64,000 bases of DNA from Ampullaceana balthica. Taxonomy: Eukaryota > Mollusca > Gastropoda > Lymnaeidae. The translations under genes were made by a program, and so were the position numbers. A model generated the notes under the pieces. That model worked only from the letters and a program-made list of their open reading frames with translations. It was not told the origin of the DNA and searched no databases. The DNA lies in NCBI GenBank assembly GCA_944989445.1, contig CALYLW010000019.1, forward strand, positions 2,288,648 to 2,352,647, written 5' to 3'. This document shows, one piece after another, positions 12,463 to 25,160 of the stretch (positions are counted from its first letter, which is position 1; each line of letters starts with the position of its first letter).

Positions 12463-15400
12463 GTAAAAAGTAGGGGTCTACCGATATGCATTTTTGCCGA
12501 TATTGCCGATATGAGTATTTGTTAGGACACAAACCAGCGGTCATATTTGATGACGTCATTCCTAAATTTATCACTCGTAATTATTTATCTATTATATTAG
12601 GGGTCTACCGATATGCATTATTGCCGATACCGATATTGCCAATATGAGTATTTGTTAGGACATAAAATAACAGCGGTCATATTAGATGACGTCATTCTTA
12701 AATTTATCACTCATAATTATTTATATTTTATAATTTAGGGGTCTGCAGATATGCAGTATTGCCGATATTATCGATTTTTTTGTGTGGCCAAAACGAAGTT
12801 TCTGATGTGTTTACAAGTTCCAATTCATGACCTATATAAGACTCATGACAAAACGAACCGTCCTTTATAAAAATGTACAAGCAAAATTAGGAACTACTTT
12901 TGAAACATAAACTTTAACTCATAATTATTTATTCTAACCAATAGTTTAATAGCTTTTGCACACGGCCACCTTTTATGAATGAAAGAATGAGAACAAAGTA
13001 ATTGTAGTAGAGTGAAAATGAGGTTGAAGGATCAATGGTTGCCAATGACAACAAGTCTGCACACGGTACATTTTGTTATTCCATACGAAACGAAATGTTT
13101 TAGACATCTGCGATTCTGCGTGCATCTTTGCTATTAGAGCAATTACGTCAACATAATGTTTACATGTTATCCATTTATTAGAGCAATTACGGTATACTTG
13201 AACTTGGTATCGGCACTAGTTACATAGTATTGCCGAGTATACGAAAATTGGCCGATACCTAAACAATATCATAGCACATGGCATACTGTATCGTGGCTGT
13301 ACATATTAGGACTCTTTTTGCTATTTTAATACCGGTATCGGGGTCGATATATTAATTTTATTAATTTGTCGAGATATTGTAAATCTAAATATTAAGTTTT
13401 TTTCGTGTTTTTTTACTTTGTATTTTTTTTTAACGTAAAAAAAAATATCGGTGACGTCAATATCGGAATCTTTACATGCTACCGATACCGATATTGCCGA
13501 TATCTAGATATCTGTGCCGATATATCCGCCAGCCGATATATTGGTAGACCCCTAGTAAAAAGTTGATTCCATGAGATACACGCAGTTTTTTTTTATATTA
13601 AGTTAGTTACTTTACAAAACAATGATTCTGATATCTTCTTTTAATAATGTTTCAAGCCTTAAGTGTTTGCATAGAACATTTTTTTTAAGGTATCAATTAA
13701 ATAATTGTTCAAAATAAACTTTACAATGTGCTATGCTTTAAAAAAAATATAATTTTAATGTTTGTATTAATTGATATCATTTTTATTGTGTATTAAATTT
13801 AGTTAGTGAATTGTTGCTATTTTTAAATCTATTGATTTTCCGAAATAGCTATCTAAACAGGTATTTTGTCAATTAATTTAAATTACTATTAATTTAATCT
13901 TAGGTTGCCAATGAAGTTTTTGCACGTATAGGAAAACGGGTAGCAGAAAATAAAACTCACCTTCAAAAGATAAATGATCGTGTCAATCTTGCTTCAGCAA
14001 GAGTTGACAAGCTGAAGGGAAGTAATAAAGCAACAAAAGTATTTGCCAGTGCAAAGTATCCTGCTGAAGATAAGTTAGATCCTTTTAAGACATCATTTAC
14101 AAACACAGATGGACTTCGTGAAATCAAGCGCTCTCATTACAAGGTAAGTAAAATGTTTATAACTGAAAAATTAATAACTCAACAAAATTTTTTTTATTCA
14201 AACAGTTAATTTTATTACAAAAATTATCTTCTACTAAAATGATATTTTAAATATGTATAAAAAATTACGTCTTTCAAACATTTTACAATGGTTCATCCAT
14301 ATATTATGTATGCTAAAAAATAATATTTTCATTCTCCTCCTGTTGCAGCCTATAGGTTTTTGGCACCCCTCCCCTATTCGCTTATACTAATCAGCTTCTC
14401 TATTCTACATTAAAAATTAATTTTTATCATGAGCAATTTGGACAATTAAGATATATTCAGCCTTGTTCAGAAAGGCCTCAGTGTTCATAGTATCAATAGA
14501 ATCGATGTGATTTCTGATTAAAAACTCACACATTATTAACAAAGTCAGTTGATCATAGAACTTTATTTTATTTCTTTCATGCTGATTGAAGATGCAGTTT
14601 GCACAAACTGTAGTGGACATTTGGGCATCATCCATCTTGCTCTAGCACTCGGCGACTAGATAAAGTAAACCCTGCAGCTTGTCGATAGTGCCCACTCATT
14701 TGATCATGTCAAATTATGTAGTGAAATCTAAAAATATTCATAAGTATTTCAATGAGAACAAGCATGTGACGCAAATGTTTTCCTGTGAGAAATTAATTGT
14801 ATTCAAATCTAATGTGGACTTTACAAAAAAAAGTTGCTATTGTTACTTAGGGTGTAAATCAATTTGTGTAGATTCAGATGAGACCTCCTCCCCATAAAAA
14901 ATTCAAATGCGAAATCTCCTTCATCAAACCCCTTTCTTCCCCAAATCCAGCATTGATTTTCACAATATGAAATTTAACTTTTCATTTTTTTCTAATAGGT
15001 TCAAGAAAAACATGCTCCAGTTGATGAAAGAGTTTTACGAGAGAAACTTCAGTTTTATAATGTACACCTTAGTACGAGGGCAAAGAGAGAGCCAAGTAAC
15101 CAAGGTGAAGGCTTGGGCGGCCTTCCCAAAAATATTCCATCAGTCAGTTCATTACTTCTGTTCAACACAACTGAAAATCCGTAAGTTGATAATATAATTA
15201 GTTGGTTAGTTAGTTCCTCTCGGGCCGAAGACGGCACATAGGGCAGAAATCATAGATTTCCATTTACGACGATCCGTCACCAATTGTATTAGGTCTTGAT
15301 TATTTCTGAGACCCATGGTTGATCTTTCTCTTTTGATTGTTCTATGTAGGGTTTCCTTTGGTCTTTCTTGTTTTCTTTTGCCTTTTGGTGTCCATATGAA

Positions 15401-18400
15401 GGCCTGCAGTGGTAGTCTTCTCTCGTCCATTCGAAGAACATGACCGATATAATTATAAAAGTTGACACACATTCTTGGTTGGTTTCTTCTCTTATTGTTT
15501 CATTTGATTTAAAATCACTCCATATAATATAATTGAGACCCACAAATTGAAGACTGCTAAATTTAGAGAGAGGTTTGATTAAAATGTATGTAATACAAAT
15601 ATATTAATTTTCATAAAATAAGTAACACAGAATCTTGTAAAATTATTTAGCATATAGTTCTATATGCAATTATCCTGCCTATTGAAAGAGTTATAACTTA
15701 CAATATAATAAAGGTGAAAACTTCTTTGTAAATCTGTATCTAGCAGCAGAGGCGTAACTAGGTTTTTGGCGCCCTTGGCAAATTTATTTTCGGCGCCCTT
15801 GATAAATTGACAAGTTTCAGCTTTGCGATTTTTTCATTTGTTAGAAAAAATAATTGAATTTCTCTTATTTTATTTATGATTTATGACAATTATTACGTAG
15901 TCTGACAGTGACAGCCATACAACGTGAATATAAAAAATGCATAAGACAGGAACAATACTAATTTGCAGTTTGTTATTTACTAAATAATACCAAATAAATT
16001 GGTGGATAAAACGGGATATTGTTGCGTTAATAAAGAATACAGCAAAACTTGAATTAACAAGTATTATAAATAAAAACATTAGTGTCAAAGTGTCATACTC
16101 ATTATCTCATACATAACGATAGAAACTCACAATTAAAAGTAAATTTAAATAACACTCCACCGACTACAGCTCAGCACTTCCGTTAGCTGGCGTATTGACG
16201 TGTTGTTAATACAGTCGGACTTTTCTAAGTCCAACTCAAGGGGAAAAAAATTCCACTTATGGAGTTTTCTAGTTAGGGAAACTGGCGTAATAGGCGCAGA
16301 TTAATCAAGGACAATGTTGATATTGAGAGGGGGGAGAGAAACAGCCATAGCGGCATAGAAGGCTTGACAGGATCACAGGAAAGAGGGGCGGTGATGTTTC
16401 ATATGAAAGGAGCCAACTTGCTTTGACATACCGACACCTTCCCTCCTCTCCTCCACTTTACTCCCTCGACAGTGGGATGAGGATACTAAGATTTTTCTTT
16501 TTAAAAGAAAGACTGTAAAATCATATTGACATTTGTATGATAAGAAGCCCCGCAAAGGCCACAAACATAATAAAAATATTATAATGGTTTAAATGAAATA
16601 TATTTAAATATAATTAATTATTCACTTTTTTTATCAAGGATAAAAGTGAAATACAGTTGGACCTCGCTAAGTCGAACTTTCCTAAGTGGAAAACCTCCGT
16701 ATATCAATTTATTGTTAGGTCCCGGCCAAACTCCATAAGACTAATGTATTTTAGATCTCCTTAACTCTAAGATTTTTGGCTTTCAACCTCTCTTAGTCGA
16801 ATTTTCCAAGGCGTTTGGGTTATTATTCTGGAGTGACATTTCAGAACACGTGTTCCATAAAGCCACGTAAATGGACGTAAAATCTTATCTTAGTGCATTC
16901 CACGAGGGATTAAGCGACCTTGCAAGTACAAAAAATTACAAAGACAAGAAAAAGGAGTGGTAAGTGGTAACTAATTTGCGTCCCTTTGCTGCATGCTGTG
17001 ACTCTTTTTAAAAAGAAAAATCTTACTCCCCCCATCCCACTGTTGAGGGAGTAAAGTGGGGGAGGGGAGGGAAGGTGTCTCCTCTCACGGGCTTGTGTCG
17101 GCATGTCAAAGCAAGTTGGCTTGCTTTCATATGAAACATAGATACCGCATCTCTTTCCTGAAAAGCCTACTAGCCGGTATGGCTGTTCCCCCACCTCTCA
17201 ATATCTACATTGTCCTTGATTAATCGGCGCCTATTACGCCATTCTCCCTAACTCAAGAACTCAGTAAGTCAATTTTTTATCGGGTCCTTTTGAGTTCGAC
17301 TGTATTTATTTAAATACAAATTTAAAAAATTAGTGATTTAGTGGCGCCCTTTTGAGCCGGCGCCCTTGGCAACTGCCCCGATGCCAACCCGTTGCTACGC
17401 CACTGTCTAGCAGCAATCTACGTGTAAATAGTTTGAAATTTTATATAAATAACTAGCCTATTTACCTGGCTTATCTTTGGATTGTTTCTAAAATAATTGA
17501 TTATTAATCCTTCTCTTTTTGTCAATTACCGTATATACTCGTTCTATAGCCTGTTTGTTCATAAACTGGAAGAGAATAGTATAAAAAGTGTGTAACCCGC
17601 TCCTAAGCCGACCCCAAAAAATAATTGGAGAGCGTAAATAAAATGATACACATTTTATTAAAAACTACAAGCTAAATCGGTCATTAAGATTGTTTACTTT
17701 TGTTTAGGTTGAAGAACAAAGAGATTTGAATAACAGAGAAGATGGCATTCATTTTTATAGCATTCGCTAGAGGGATTTTTATTGTATTAAAACGAAAAGA
17801 AAACGACGTTTTTTATATGTCATTTTCATAAAGTCAGTAAATAACAACAGAAATGTTTCATCAATATAGTTGTTAAATTTTTAAAAATGCCAGAGTAATT
17901 TATTTTGTAATAAATAATTCTATAAAAAATTAATATCCTTCAAAGTCCAACTCATCTGATTCTCCGAACAGTTAGTTAAATTTTCCTCCGTTATGGCTTC
18001 ATTATCCTCGTACGTTAGGCAAGAGCTACCGTTATTTTTTTTTGTGTTAAGTTAAACAGTGACGAAAGCGCATAATTAAAATTCGTTGTTGAAAACAAAA
18101 TTTGTAAAACAATTTATTAAAACATTCACATAAATAAATAAAATAAATAAATAAGGTAATTGCAGATGTTTAATAATATTTTAAAGCTACTGGTAGAACA
18201 GTTGAATCTTGTAGATTGTAGACAAGGACCTTGATGATCTAACAACATCGATATTCAATGTACTTGCAGAAATCACCTATAACCCGCCCGTAAGCCGACC
18301 CCCCAACATTTGCCCCTAGATTTTGTTTTTAAAAAAGTCGGCTTTAGAACGAGTATATACGATACTTAAAAATCTTATATCTGCCATTAATAATAATTAA

Positions 18401-20519
18401 TTATGGATTTTTGCAAAAGACCTTGACCTTGGTTGTAAAACTTCCTATACTCACTTGGTAGTTTAAATCCTTTGGCAAAATTTTTAATGAAAATTTTAAG
18501 AAATGTAGGAAACATAAAAAGGACATACACTGGGGCCCACTGTAGTTTATATGTGTATGGCATCCTTATCCTTCTTTAAATTGCTTACTGGCCAGTAATA
18601 AATTGCCAGTCTTGGCTGCACTTTTTGGTGGAGAATCGAGACCCAAGAGTAATTTGAGCTTCCATAATTTTATTTTTCTGGTAAGAGTTTTGCACATCTT
18701 CATCATGATTGACCTCCTCATACACTGCACACACAAAAATAAATGGAGTTGTATGTCCCTGGAGGCCATTCAACTTAAAAATTATTTATTTTTAAAGCTC
18801 CTCATCCTCTACATTTTATAATTGTTAAAAATTACAGCTTTCAGGAAGGGGAATTACGACCAAACTTTCTAGGAACCAACTATAGGTTGAATTAGGGGAA
18901 AATCTATTTTTAAGGCTGCCTCACTTGTGATGGATTAACCAAATTTACAAAGATACTCCAGCTGAGCTCTATGTACCGCCATGAGTTAATGATGAATTAA
19001 AAATAAACAACTGACTCTGACACTTTACTTTAATTTTTGTAATCTACCTTGTACTCTTAGGACAAACATTTTCTCTTCCCACAATATATCTTTTGCAATG
19101 ATTTCTAAAAGTGGAGGGCTTTCTATTTTTTTGAATCCATGTTCTTCTAATAAAGTTAACTGACAATAATTAAAATTTACAAATAACTTAATGAAATTCA
19201 TAGGTAACTTTTGTGTGTGGAATGTCTCTAAATTTCCAAATATTCTAGATTTTCTTGATGACTTTGCTATTTTCCCACCACTTCTGAATTCTTTCTGCTC
19301 CAGCTCTTGCAATGACAGAAATGCTGGAGATCACTTAAATTTTGATCACTACATTTTATATTTTTAAAAAAACTACATGTATTAGTACTTGGCATGTTTT
19401 TGTTTTCAAACAGATATAAAAAGTATGTCATCCTGGATCCACTTGGCGTGGTGACAAAGACCAGGTCAGCTATTGAAGAGGAAGTTGGTGCAATGGCAGA
19501 AGCACCGTCTACAATAGTCCACAATGAGGAAATGTACAGGGTGACAGCTGATAATTTCTTATATATGCCAGAACTAGGGTCTGTGCCTGAAATTGCAGTT
19601 CCAGATCTTTTACCTAATTTGCCAGGTAAGAGCTTGTGTGGTTAAGGGATGGTTGTTGAGCTCCTTTCTAAGTTTAGATCAGAGAATTCTATTTTTAAAA
19701 CAAGATATCACTTTAATAGAATGTACATTTACCTTTATCAGTCGTAAATTTTACTTCTTTTTAATTATGAATGCTGGCTTCTGATAAAGAAAATAATTCA
19801 GTGTAAAAAAATGTTTTCTTTTTATTTACCATATGCCAGGTGTGGCTGATGATCTTGCATTTAGTGGTGACCAAGGACCTTCCATTGCCCCTTCAGTAAT
19901 GGGCTCAAACATGCCAGAACTTCCATCTGTGGGTCCTGAACAGGAGGCTTTGCCCATGGGACCAACACCAGGTGCCCCACCCCCACCTCCACCCCCAACA
20001 TCAGGACCACCTTTAGATGCACCTCCTCCACCTCCACCCCCACCCCCTACAAGTATGCCGCCGCCACCACCGCCACCAGATGTGCTTCCACCTCCCCCGG
20101 GACCTCCACCGCCAGCCCCTGAAAATGTTCCTAAAGATGTTGTCCAGCCATCCAATGGCCGCCTAAGTTTACTTGAGTCTATCGTCAAGGCTGGGGGGGC
20201 CGCTGGTGCTGGGCTTAAGTCAGCCAAGGACAGGAAGCACAGCAACAAGAAGAAAAAACAAGAAGAGAAAGAGCAGGGAGCGGCGGCTAAAAGCAGTGGA
20301 GGAGGCGGTGGTGACCTCATGAGTGATTTGTTCTCTAGAATTTCTATGAGAAGGAAAGGTATCTCTGGCACAAATAAAGCTGGAGAGAAATCAGAACCTG
20401 CTTCAACTGTGAGCGGAGGGGCGTCCTCAGCCATGGAGAAAATATCTTCTATGATACCACCACCACCAAAAAATAGTAGTCCTCCTCAGACAGCTAACAG
20501 TGATGAAGATTGGGACTAA
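12355..20519 (+). CDS. WASHC1: WASH complex subunit 1 (Arp2/3 activator)
   Basis: Five exons (12355-12462, 13904-14143, 14999-15180, 19414-19625, 19840-20519) join in frame to 473 residues, close to the usual vertebrate length. WASH nucleates branched actin on endosomes through Arp2/3, inside the WASH complex that serves cargo sorting with retromer. The N-terminal WASH homology domain (residues 1-250) contains hallmark strings such as [16 protein letters not shown] and [12 protein letters not shown]. Residues 294-340 are proline runs for profilin binding. The C-terminal VCA region follows: a WH2-like GRLSLLESI (354-362), a central [19 protein letters not shown] (406-424), and an acidic tail ending DEDWD. 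Splice phases match at every junction (0, 0, 2, 1). The start is either Met at 12355 or the in-frame Met at 12364. The frame stays open upstream to a possible acceptor near 12309, so an earlier coding exon is not excluded. Confidence 0.95.
12471..13554. mobile_element. hAT-type non-autonomous transposon in WASHC1 intron 1
   Basis: Perfect 12-bp terminal inverted repeats, TAGGGGTCTACC and GGTAGACCCCTA, are flanked by an exact 8-bp duplication GTAAAAAG (12463-12470 and 13555-13562). An 8-bp target duplication is typical of hAT elements. The left end is itself repeated about three times in tandem (12471, 12598, 12738) and the interior is rich in GCCGATATCGG-type repeats. There is no transposase frame. 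A partial second copy of the interior lies at about 27905-28210. The left duplication is the intron's 5' splice site. Confidence 0.88.
13904..14143 (+). CDS. WASHC1: WASHC1 exon 2
   Basis: 80 codons after the acceptor TTTAATCTTAG, ending at the donor AAG/GTAAGT, phase 0 at both ends. It encodes the helical part [17 protein letters not shown] and the conserved [13 protein letters not shown] segment. Confidence 0.95.
14999..15180 (+). CDS. WASHC1: WASHC1 exon 3
   Basis: Starts after TTTTTCTAATAG with [20 protein letters not shown] and ends in [12 protein letters not shown] split at phase 2 before [26 protein letters not shown] is nearly identical to the animal WASH consensus. Confidence 0.95.
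15197..15545 (-). pseudogene. LINE reverse-transcriptase C-terminal fragment
   Basis: Minus-strand frames encode the tail of a non-LTR retrotransposon polyprotein: [16 protein letters not shown], then a frameshift, then [33 protein letters not shown] and [18 protein letters not shown] before a stop. The same family, including the 3' end AACTAACTAAC, is present at 62400-62912 on the plus strand. The fragment is 5'-truncated and frameshifted, so it is dead. It lies in WASHC1 intron 3, antisense to the host gene. Confidence 0.85.
15747..17405. mobile_element. hAT-type element in WASHC1 intron 3
   Basis: Ends CAGAGGCGTAACTAGG and GTTGCTACGCCACTG are inverted, related termini, flanked by an exact 8-bp duplication TCTAGCAG (15739-15746 and 17406-17413). 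GGCGCCCTTGGCAA is repeated just inside each end. No transposase frame is seen. A second element (16212-17302) is nested within it. Confidence 0.88.
16212..17302. mobile_element. pogo/Tigger-like element nested in the hAT element
   Basis: Terminal motifs CAGTCGGACTT and GAGTTCGACTG are flanked by TA on both sides (16210-16211 and 17303-17304), as in Tc1/mariner-pogo insertions. Long subterminal inverted repeats follow: about 16310-16560 pairs with about 16910-17220, sharing words such as GCCAACTTGCTTTGACAT and its complement. A further CAGTTGGACCTCGCTAAGTCG at about 16653 looks like another pogo-type end in the middle. It is non-coding. Confidence 0.8.
17529..18361. mobile_element. CCGTATATACTCG-type inverted-repeat element
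   Basis: Ends read CCGTATATACTCGTTCTA and GAACGAGTATATACG, with TAAGCCGACCCC-type motifs inside both ends. A second member lies at 31212-31785 in the vWA gene. There is no coding capacity, and the superfamily is not assigned. It lies in WASHC1 intron 3. Confidence 0.7.
19414..19625 (+). CDS. WASHC1: WASHC1 exon 4
   Basis: Begins after TTTCAAACAG, completing the proline codon, then [17 protein letters not shown]. It ends [14 protein letters not shown] at phase 1 before GTAAGA. The preceding intron is 4.2 kb long and full of transposons. Confidence 0.95.
19840..20519 (+). CDS. WASHC1: WASHC1 exon 5 (proline-rich and VCA)
   Basis: Last exon, from the glycine split codon to TAA at 20517-20519. 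It holds the polyproline runs, the WH2-like helix, the central region and the acidic DEDWD end. The GC-rich proline codons produce a 202-codon antisense open frame, which is not a gene. Confidence 0.96.
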
Positions 20520-20828
20520 CTAATTATAAAACATGGAAAGTTTCACTTACAAATGACATAATTAAAACAACATTTAAAAAACAAACATATTTACCAGTAA
20601 TACCTTTTGATAAGAATGGTCTTTTCATCACAGATAATCTAAGAAGCTTCTAATTATTGATGTGAGAAAGGTTAATGAAAATTAAACTCAGTTGTTAATG
20701 TTTGCTGTGATAAAATATTCCTAATTTTATTAATGTTTTTTTTTACAATATAAATACATGAATATTGTTTACTTGCTAACACTTGTTACTATTATAACTA
20801 ATAACAGTAAAATGTATATGTTGCTCAA

Positions 20829-20834
20829 AATAAA
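20829..20834 (+). other. Candidate WASHC1 polyadenylation signal
   Basis: The first AATAAA downstream of the WASHC1 stop, 310 bases after TAA. Later AATAAA words at about 21283 and 21669 are alternatives, so the 3' end is uncertain. Confidence 0.35.
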
Positions 20835-22862
20835 GTTGCTATCTGGCAATAGCTATTTAGTTAATAAAAAATTATTTTTTTTATACTGATCTAATCATTA
20901 AGTTTAGTAGCAAGATATTAATTTAAAAACTTAATTTGAACCAATTTTGATAAACTGAAATTGTTTTAACTCAACTGTATTGAGTTAAAAGATGTAATTT
21001 TTAATGACCTTGTCTTTAAGTTAATATTTCCTTCTATTTGGCGTGTCATAATTTTACTCTGTGTTGTACTATAACCATCAGTAACTATCTTTACGTTTTA
21101 GTTTTAATCAGTAAAAGGACTCTTCTGACAAACTATAATGTTTATGTCAAAATTTTATCAATGAAGTATAAGAACTGATGAAAAAAATCAAAGTCGTACA
21201 GGTTGTGAAAAAACCTGATAATTGGTGCAACAAAACAAATGTTTCAGCAACAATCGATATTCTAGAAACAATTTCAAAATAAACACTTGACTTCAGTGCA
21301 GTTTCATAAAGGACATAGCTGGGTGGTTTTTTTTTATAGATTGTTCCTTACATTTCTTCAATTTATTTTTACCTAAACTGATTGCATTCAACTTCTTAAT
21401 TCTTACAATCATTCTTGTGTTAATGATATTCACCATCAAGGAAATTCTGAGACAAGGTTATTGCTTTGATTTTAACTAAAACTCCTTATTTTAACTCATT
21501 AAATTAATAGTAGAATTTTTGTATGGATACAGGGTACCAACAATTTCACTTCTTGAAGGTTGCTTTTTTTTAAAAATTAAATTATATTTGTCCTCGAAAT
21601 TATGTTTCAACGAGGTATAATTATACATTTTAAATTTTTCGTTGTTTTCTAAGATTAAGATAAAAGAGAATAAAGTAATAAATATATTTTATTGACAGAC
21701 AGCCTTTATTTTTTAAAATCACATATCAAGGATTTCCAATTACTAATAGCACTTTTATTGCTGTGAATGTTATAGTTGCAGAATAAAAAGTGTGTCCTTT
21801 TAATTAATGAACTGTGAGGATTTTCTAGAGCAAAGGAAATTAAACTAAATATTAATATTAAGTGACATTATTTCATATACCAGTGTAGAGAAATTGTCCA
21901 GTTTGTGCTATGTTGTACTTGGTGTTGTAATAATGGAAGGAAAATTTTAGGAACTAATTTTTTATTATTATTTTTTAAAAATACAATTCTTGGTAATTAA
22001 CCAGTTGCGTAGCTGGGGAGGGGGATCCAAATTCGAAAGTCCCCCGGGCCCCACTTGAGGAGGGCCCCCAAAGGAGTGTCAGAATTTTTTTTTACATTAA
22101 ATATTATGCCACCGCCATGTATGCAGGACCCCCAAAGAGGCCAAGCCCCCGGGCCTACAAATCCCTAGCTACGCCACCGTAATTAGCATCTACTTTCGTG
22201 AGAACTCTCAATTTATGGTAACGTTATTGCATCTTTTAATCAGTATTCGTTGAGGATGGTCATCTCAATATTACGTTTTATATTTTAGGCATCCTTTTCA
22301 CATACTTAATAATTTAAAATACTAATACCCATACAATTTTTCTGATTTTTAGACTTTTTAATTTTTCTTTAATTTAAATTATTTGTTGTTATCTCTAGTT
22401 TATAATAATAAATATGAGTATGAGCTGCTCTTTAACTTTCTCCTTTGGTTTGAGCATTTACCCTTTTTAATTACTTTTGAACATCAGAAAATAAAGTATT
22501 TTTAATAATTAACTGGTGTAGGTACTCAATATGAATGGAAAGTAGCTCAATATAAATTGGCATTATTTTTATTGGTACCTCAATGTAAAAATATTGCCAC
22601 ATGGAGGAGTAGAAGGTTGGGAGCCAAATGTTCCTTATATTATGTTTGTCTTCATGCACTATGTTGATATAGGGGTTAAAGTTAAAAGGAAGTAGTAATA
22701 TTATTAAAAGGGTTCAGTTATAGAGAGGTTTGATACCACAATAAAAATAATTGAACAGATTTAATTGCTTGAATATAAAAATCAGCTCGCTATGGTGTTT
22801 GGGTTATAAATTTATACAACATGTTGAGCTGGATGTTATGTGATATATTTCCCTAGATTAAT
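20835..22862. other. Intergenic region and WASHC1 3' flank
   Basis: AT-rich and without exon-like frames. Apart from the small hAT MITE at 22002-22179 nothing distinctive is seen; part of it may be WASHC1 3' untranslated sequence. Confidence 0.5.
22002..22179. mobile_element. 178-bp hAT-type MITE
   Basis: Ends CAGTTGCGTAGCTGGGG and CCCTAGCTACGCCACCG are inverted repeats. The flanking octamers TAATTAAC (21994-22001) and TAATTAGC (22180-22187) match at 7 of 8 bases, consistent with an old hAT duplication. The GC-rich interior is palindromic around CCCCCGGGCC. Its ends resemble those of the element at 15747-17405. Confidence 0.75.
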
Positions 22863-23560
22863 AACTATCTTATCTTATCTGTTACAGACGCTCCTTCTAT
22901 ACAGAAGATTATTGCGTCCTACGCTTATCTATGGTTTTTGTGTAGTCCTGCATTTTCATTGGAGATTTAAATGTTGATAAAGTGTTGGTTTTCCTGGTTT
23001 CTTCAGGCAACCCATTCCACGCCCAAATTCCGGATGGGAAGAACGAAAAATTTTATGTGTTTGTTCTTGCATACGGAATAAGAAAGGTGTTTTTATCATT
23101 ATGTCTATCTGAGGGTTGTATTAAGTTATCTTTGTGTTGTATTTCTAAATTAGAATTAATTGCTTTATGTATGATTACTACTTTGCTCTTGGTTCTTCTA
23201 TCCTCTAGTGTTTCAAGGTTTAATGATTTAACTAATGGTGTTATTCTTGTCAGTTTTGAATATTCTCCAGTAATAAATCTGGCAGCTCTTTTTTGAATTT
23301 GTTCTAGTTTATCAATGTTTTCTTTGGTGGATGGGTCCCATACAGAAGATGCATATTCTAATACAGGTCTCACCAAAGTGAGGTAGCATTTTAGTTTTAC
23401 GTATATCTCTATTACATTTGTTAAAGTTTCTTTTTATAAAGCCTAAGGTTTTGTTTGATTTTTTAATAACTTCATTGACATGGGGATTCCATGATAGTTT
23501 CTCATTTATTATGACTCCTAAGTATTTTGCATCTTTAGTTGTTTTCTTTTTGCAGGATTA
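22863..23560 (-). pseudogene. LINE (CR1/L2/jockey-like) RT C-terminal fragment
   Basis: Minus-strand translation gives the thumb and tail of a non-LTR reverse transcriptase: KDAKYLGVIINEKLSWNPHV, GFIKRNFNKCNRD, a frame break, MVRPVLEYASSVWDP, QKRAARFITGEYSKLTR, and DRHNDKNTFLIPYARTNTYK. It ends in AGAAGGAGCGTCTGTAACAG followed by short GATAA repeats. Frameshifts make it inactive. The same tail occurs at 24832, 25968 and, truncated, at about 47371 and 48262, so this LINE family has been busy locally. Confidence 0.88.
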
Positions 23561-24831
23561 GGAGTAGCTTCTGTTCCTTGCCCTTACATCAGAGGGGAAT
23601 CATTTTATAAGAGCAGAACTTTTCTCTTATAGTTGTAGTGCATCACAATTTTCATGAATAGTTCCTAAACAGTAACTCACCTTAATTATTAATTTAAAAA
23701 AAACAGTTTTAAAAATCTGCCATAAGCCCTATAATTATAATTAAAGTAGAAACATTTTTGTAATATAGGCCCCACCCATGACAATGACTACATAAAGAAT
23801 AAAGACAGACAACTGAACTTAAAATTACATTATTCTTTTGTAAAAATTAATGTTTCAGACTGCAACTGCAATCCTTTTTATATCATTTACTAGCGTACAC
23901 CCGTCAAAAATGACGGAAGTTTTCAACTGAAATCTATTTATTTTATTAAAAAATGCATTTTTTTTAAGGGCGCCTACGGTGCCTAACTTTTTCAAAAGCC
24001 CAACTAACTTGTCCTTGTTTGATAAATACGAAATATTAAACTTTCTGAAATGTACACAAAGTATTTTATAATAGGGGTTGTTTTTTTATTTTATAATTAA
24101 CCATCATCAAATTCTCTTTTTACATTGTTCCCTTTTCCAAAATTACTATATGAACTAAATCAATTACGTCATATAATATGTTTTACAGGTATCTTTAATT
24201 TGCACACCTTTTGATGCATTGGTGCAGTAATTTGGTTTTCCCTGCTTTCTAAAATTAGTAGCGCCAGGACAGACTGACTTGCGTGACAATTGCAAATTAT
24301 ATAGTTTTATTTTAGTATTAGTGCTGCATTGTCATTTCATGTGAAAAAGCTTGAATATAATATAAGTATAAGTTAATTTTTTTTAAAGTTTTTACTGGCA
24401 TCTTGACAATAATTAGTATAACTTATAATTATAACAATTTGATAGTGACATGGAAGGAACATAGAAATTTAGGGCTGAGGAAGGGTCCTCAATATTATTT
24501 TTATGAAGGGGCGCATTTTTAATCAGCAGTTAGTGGTGCCTTTCCAAAGCTCATTTAAGAAAAAAAAATGACTTTAGAGGCCCCCCTCCCCAAACAATTA
24601 GCTGAAGACATTGTAGTTTTTAAATTTAAGTATTCTTTTTTCCTGGAAAATGAAGAATGAATTTTTTCAAGTGACCTCACCTGTGTAAAATCATTGTGGT
24701 ACAAGGATATAAAATGTTTAGCTAAAATAGATTCAGGACTCCTGACGAATTACATTTAATTAGCTGATGTAAGAAAAACATTTTGGGACCCAGCCCCAAT
24801 CAGTACAGTATAGTATCCTATATAATAAAAG
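23561..24831. other. Gene-free stretch between LINE and SINE
   Basis: AT-rich sequence without coding signal. 24190-24300 (GGTGCAGTAATTTGG and ATTAGTAGCG) resembles, in inverted order, 34235-34300 (CTACTAATTTTAGAAAACGG and CAAATTACTGCACC), so another dispersed repeat family is present. Confidence 0.5.
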
Positions 24832-25160
24832 GCTATCTTATCTTATCTATACAGACGCTCCTTCTATGCAGAAGATAGTTGCGTCCACAGACCATGACAG
24901 ATGATCTGTTGGCAAGTGATGCAGCATTCACAGGCCACGGCTTTGTGGGTTCCACGCATTACCCAGCCGCCTAACTACATGTAGTGTTAGGTACCCATTC
25001 GAAGCGGGGTGACTCAGGGACGCCCTAGGCCCCCTTGCCTTCACACGGATTCGAACCCGTGACCATCGGTACGACCAAAGGCTATGTTCCGTGCGGTCAT
25101 CGATAGCGATTGGTCCCTCAAACACATGACTCCTACAGCCAATCATATTGAACACCTTTT
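24832..25160 (-). mobile_element. tRNA-derived SINE with LINE-type 3' tail
   Basis: Read on the minus strand, the unit has an RNA polymerase III-like head: an A-box-like TAGCCTTTGGTCG, then the perfect B-box GGTTCGAATCC (about 25048-25058). A body of about 150 bp follows, then the tail GAAGGAGCGTCTGTATAG followed by GATAA repeats. The tail is the same as that of the LINE fragment at 22863, the known arrangement by which a SINE borrows the reverse transcriptase of its partner LINE. The 75-codon open frame across it is incidental. Confidence 0.78.
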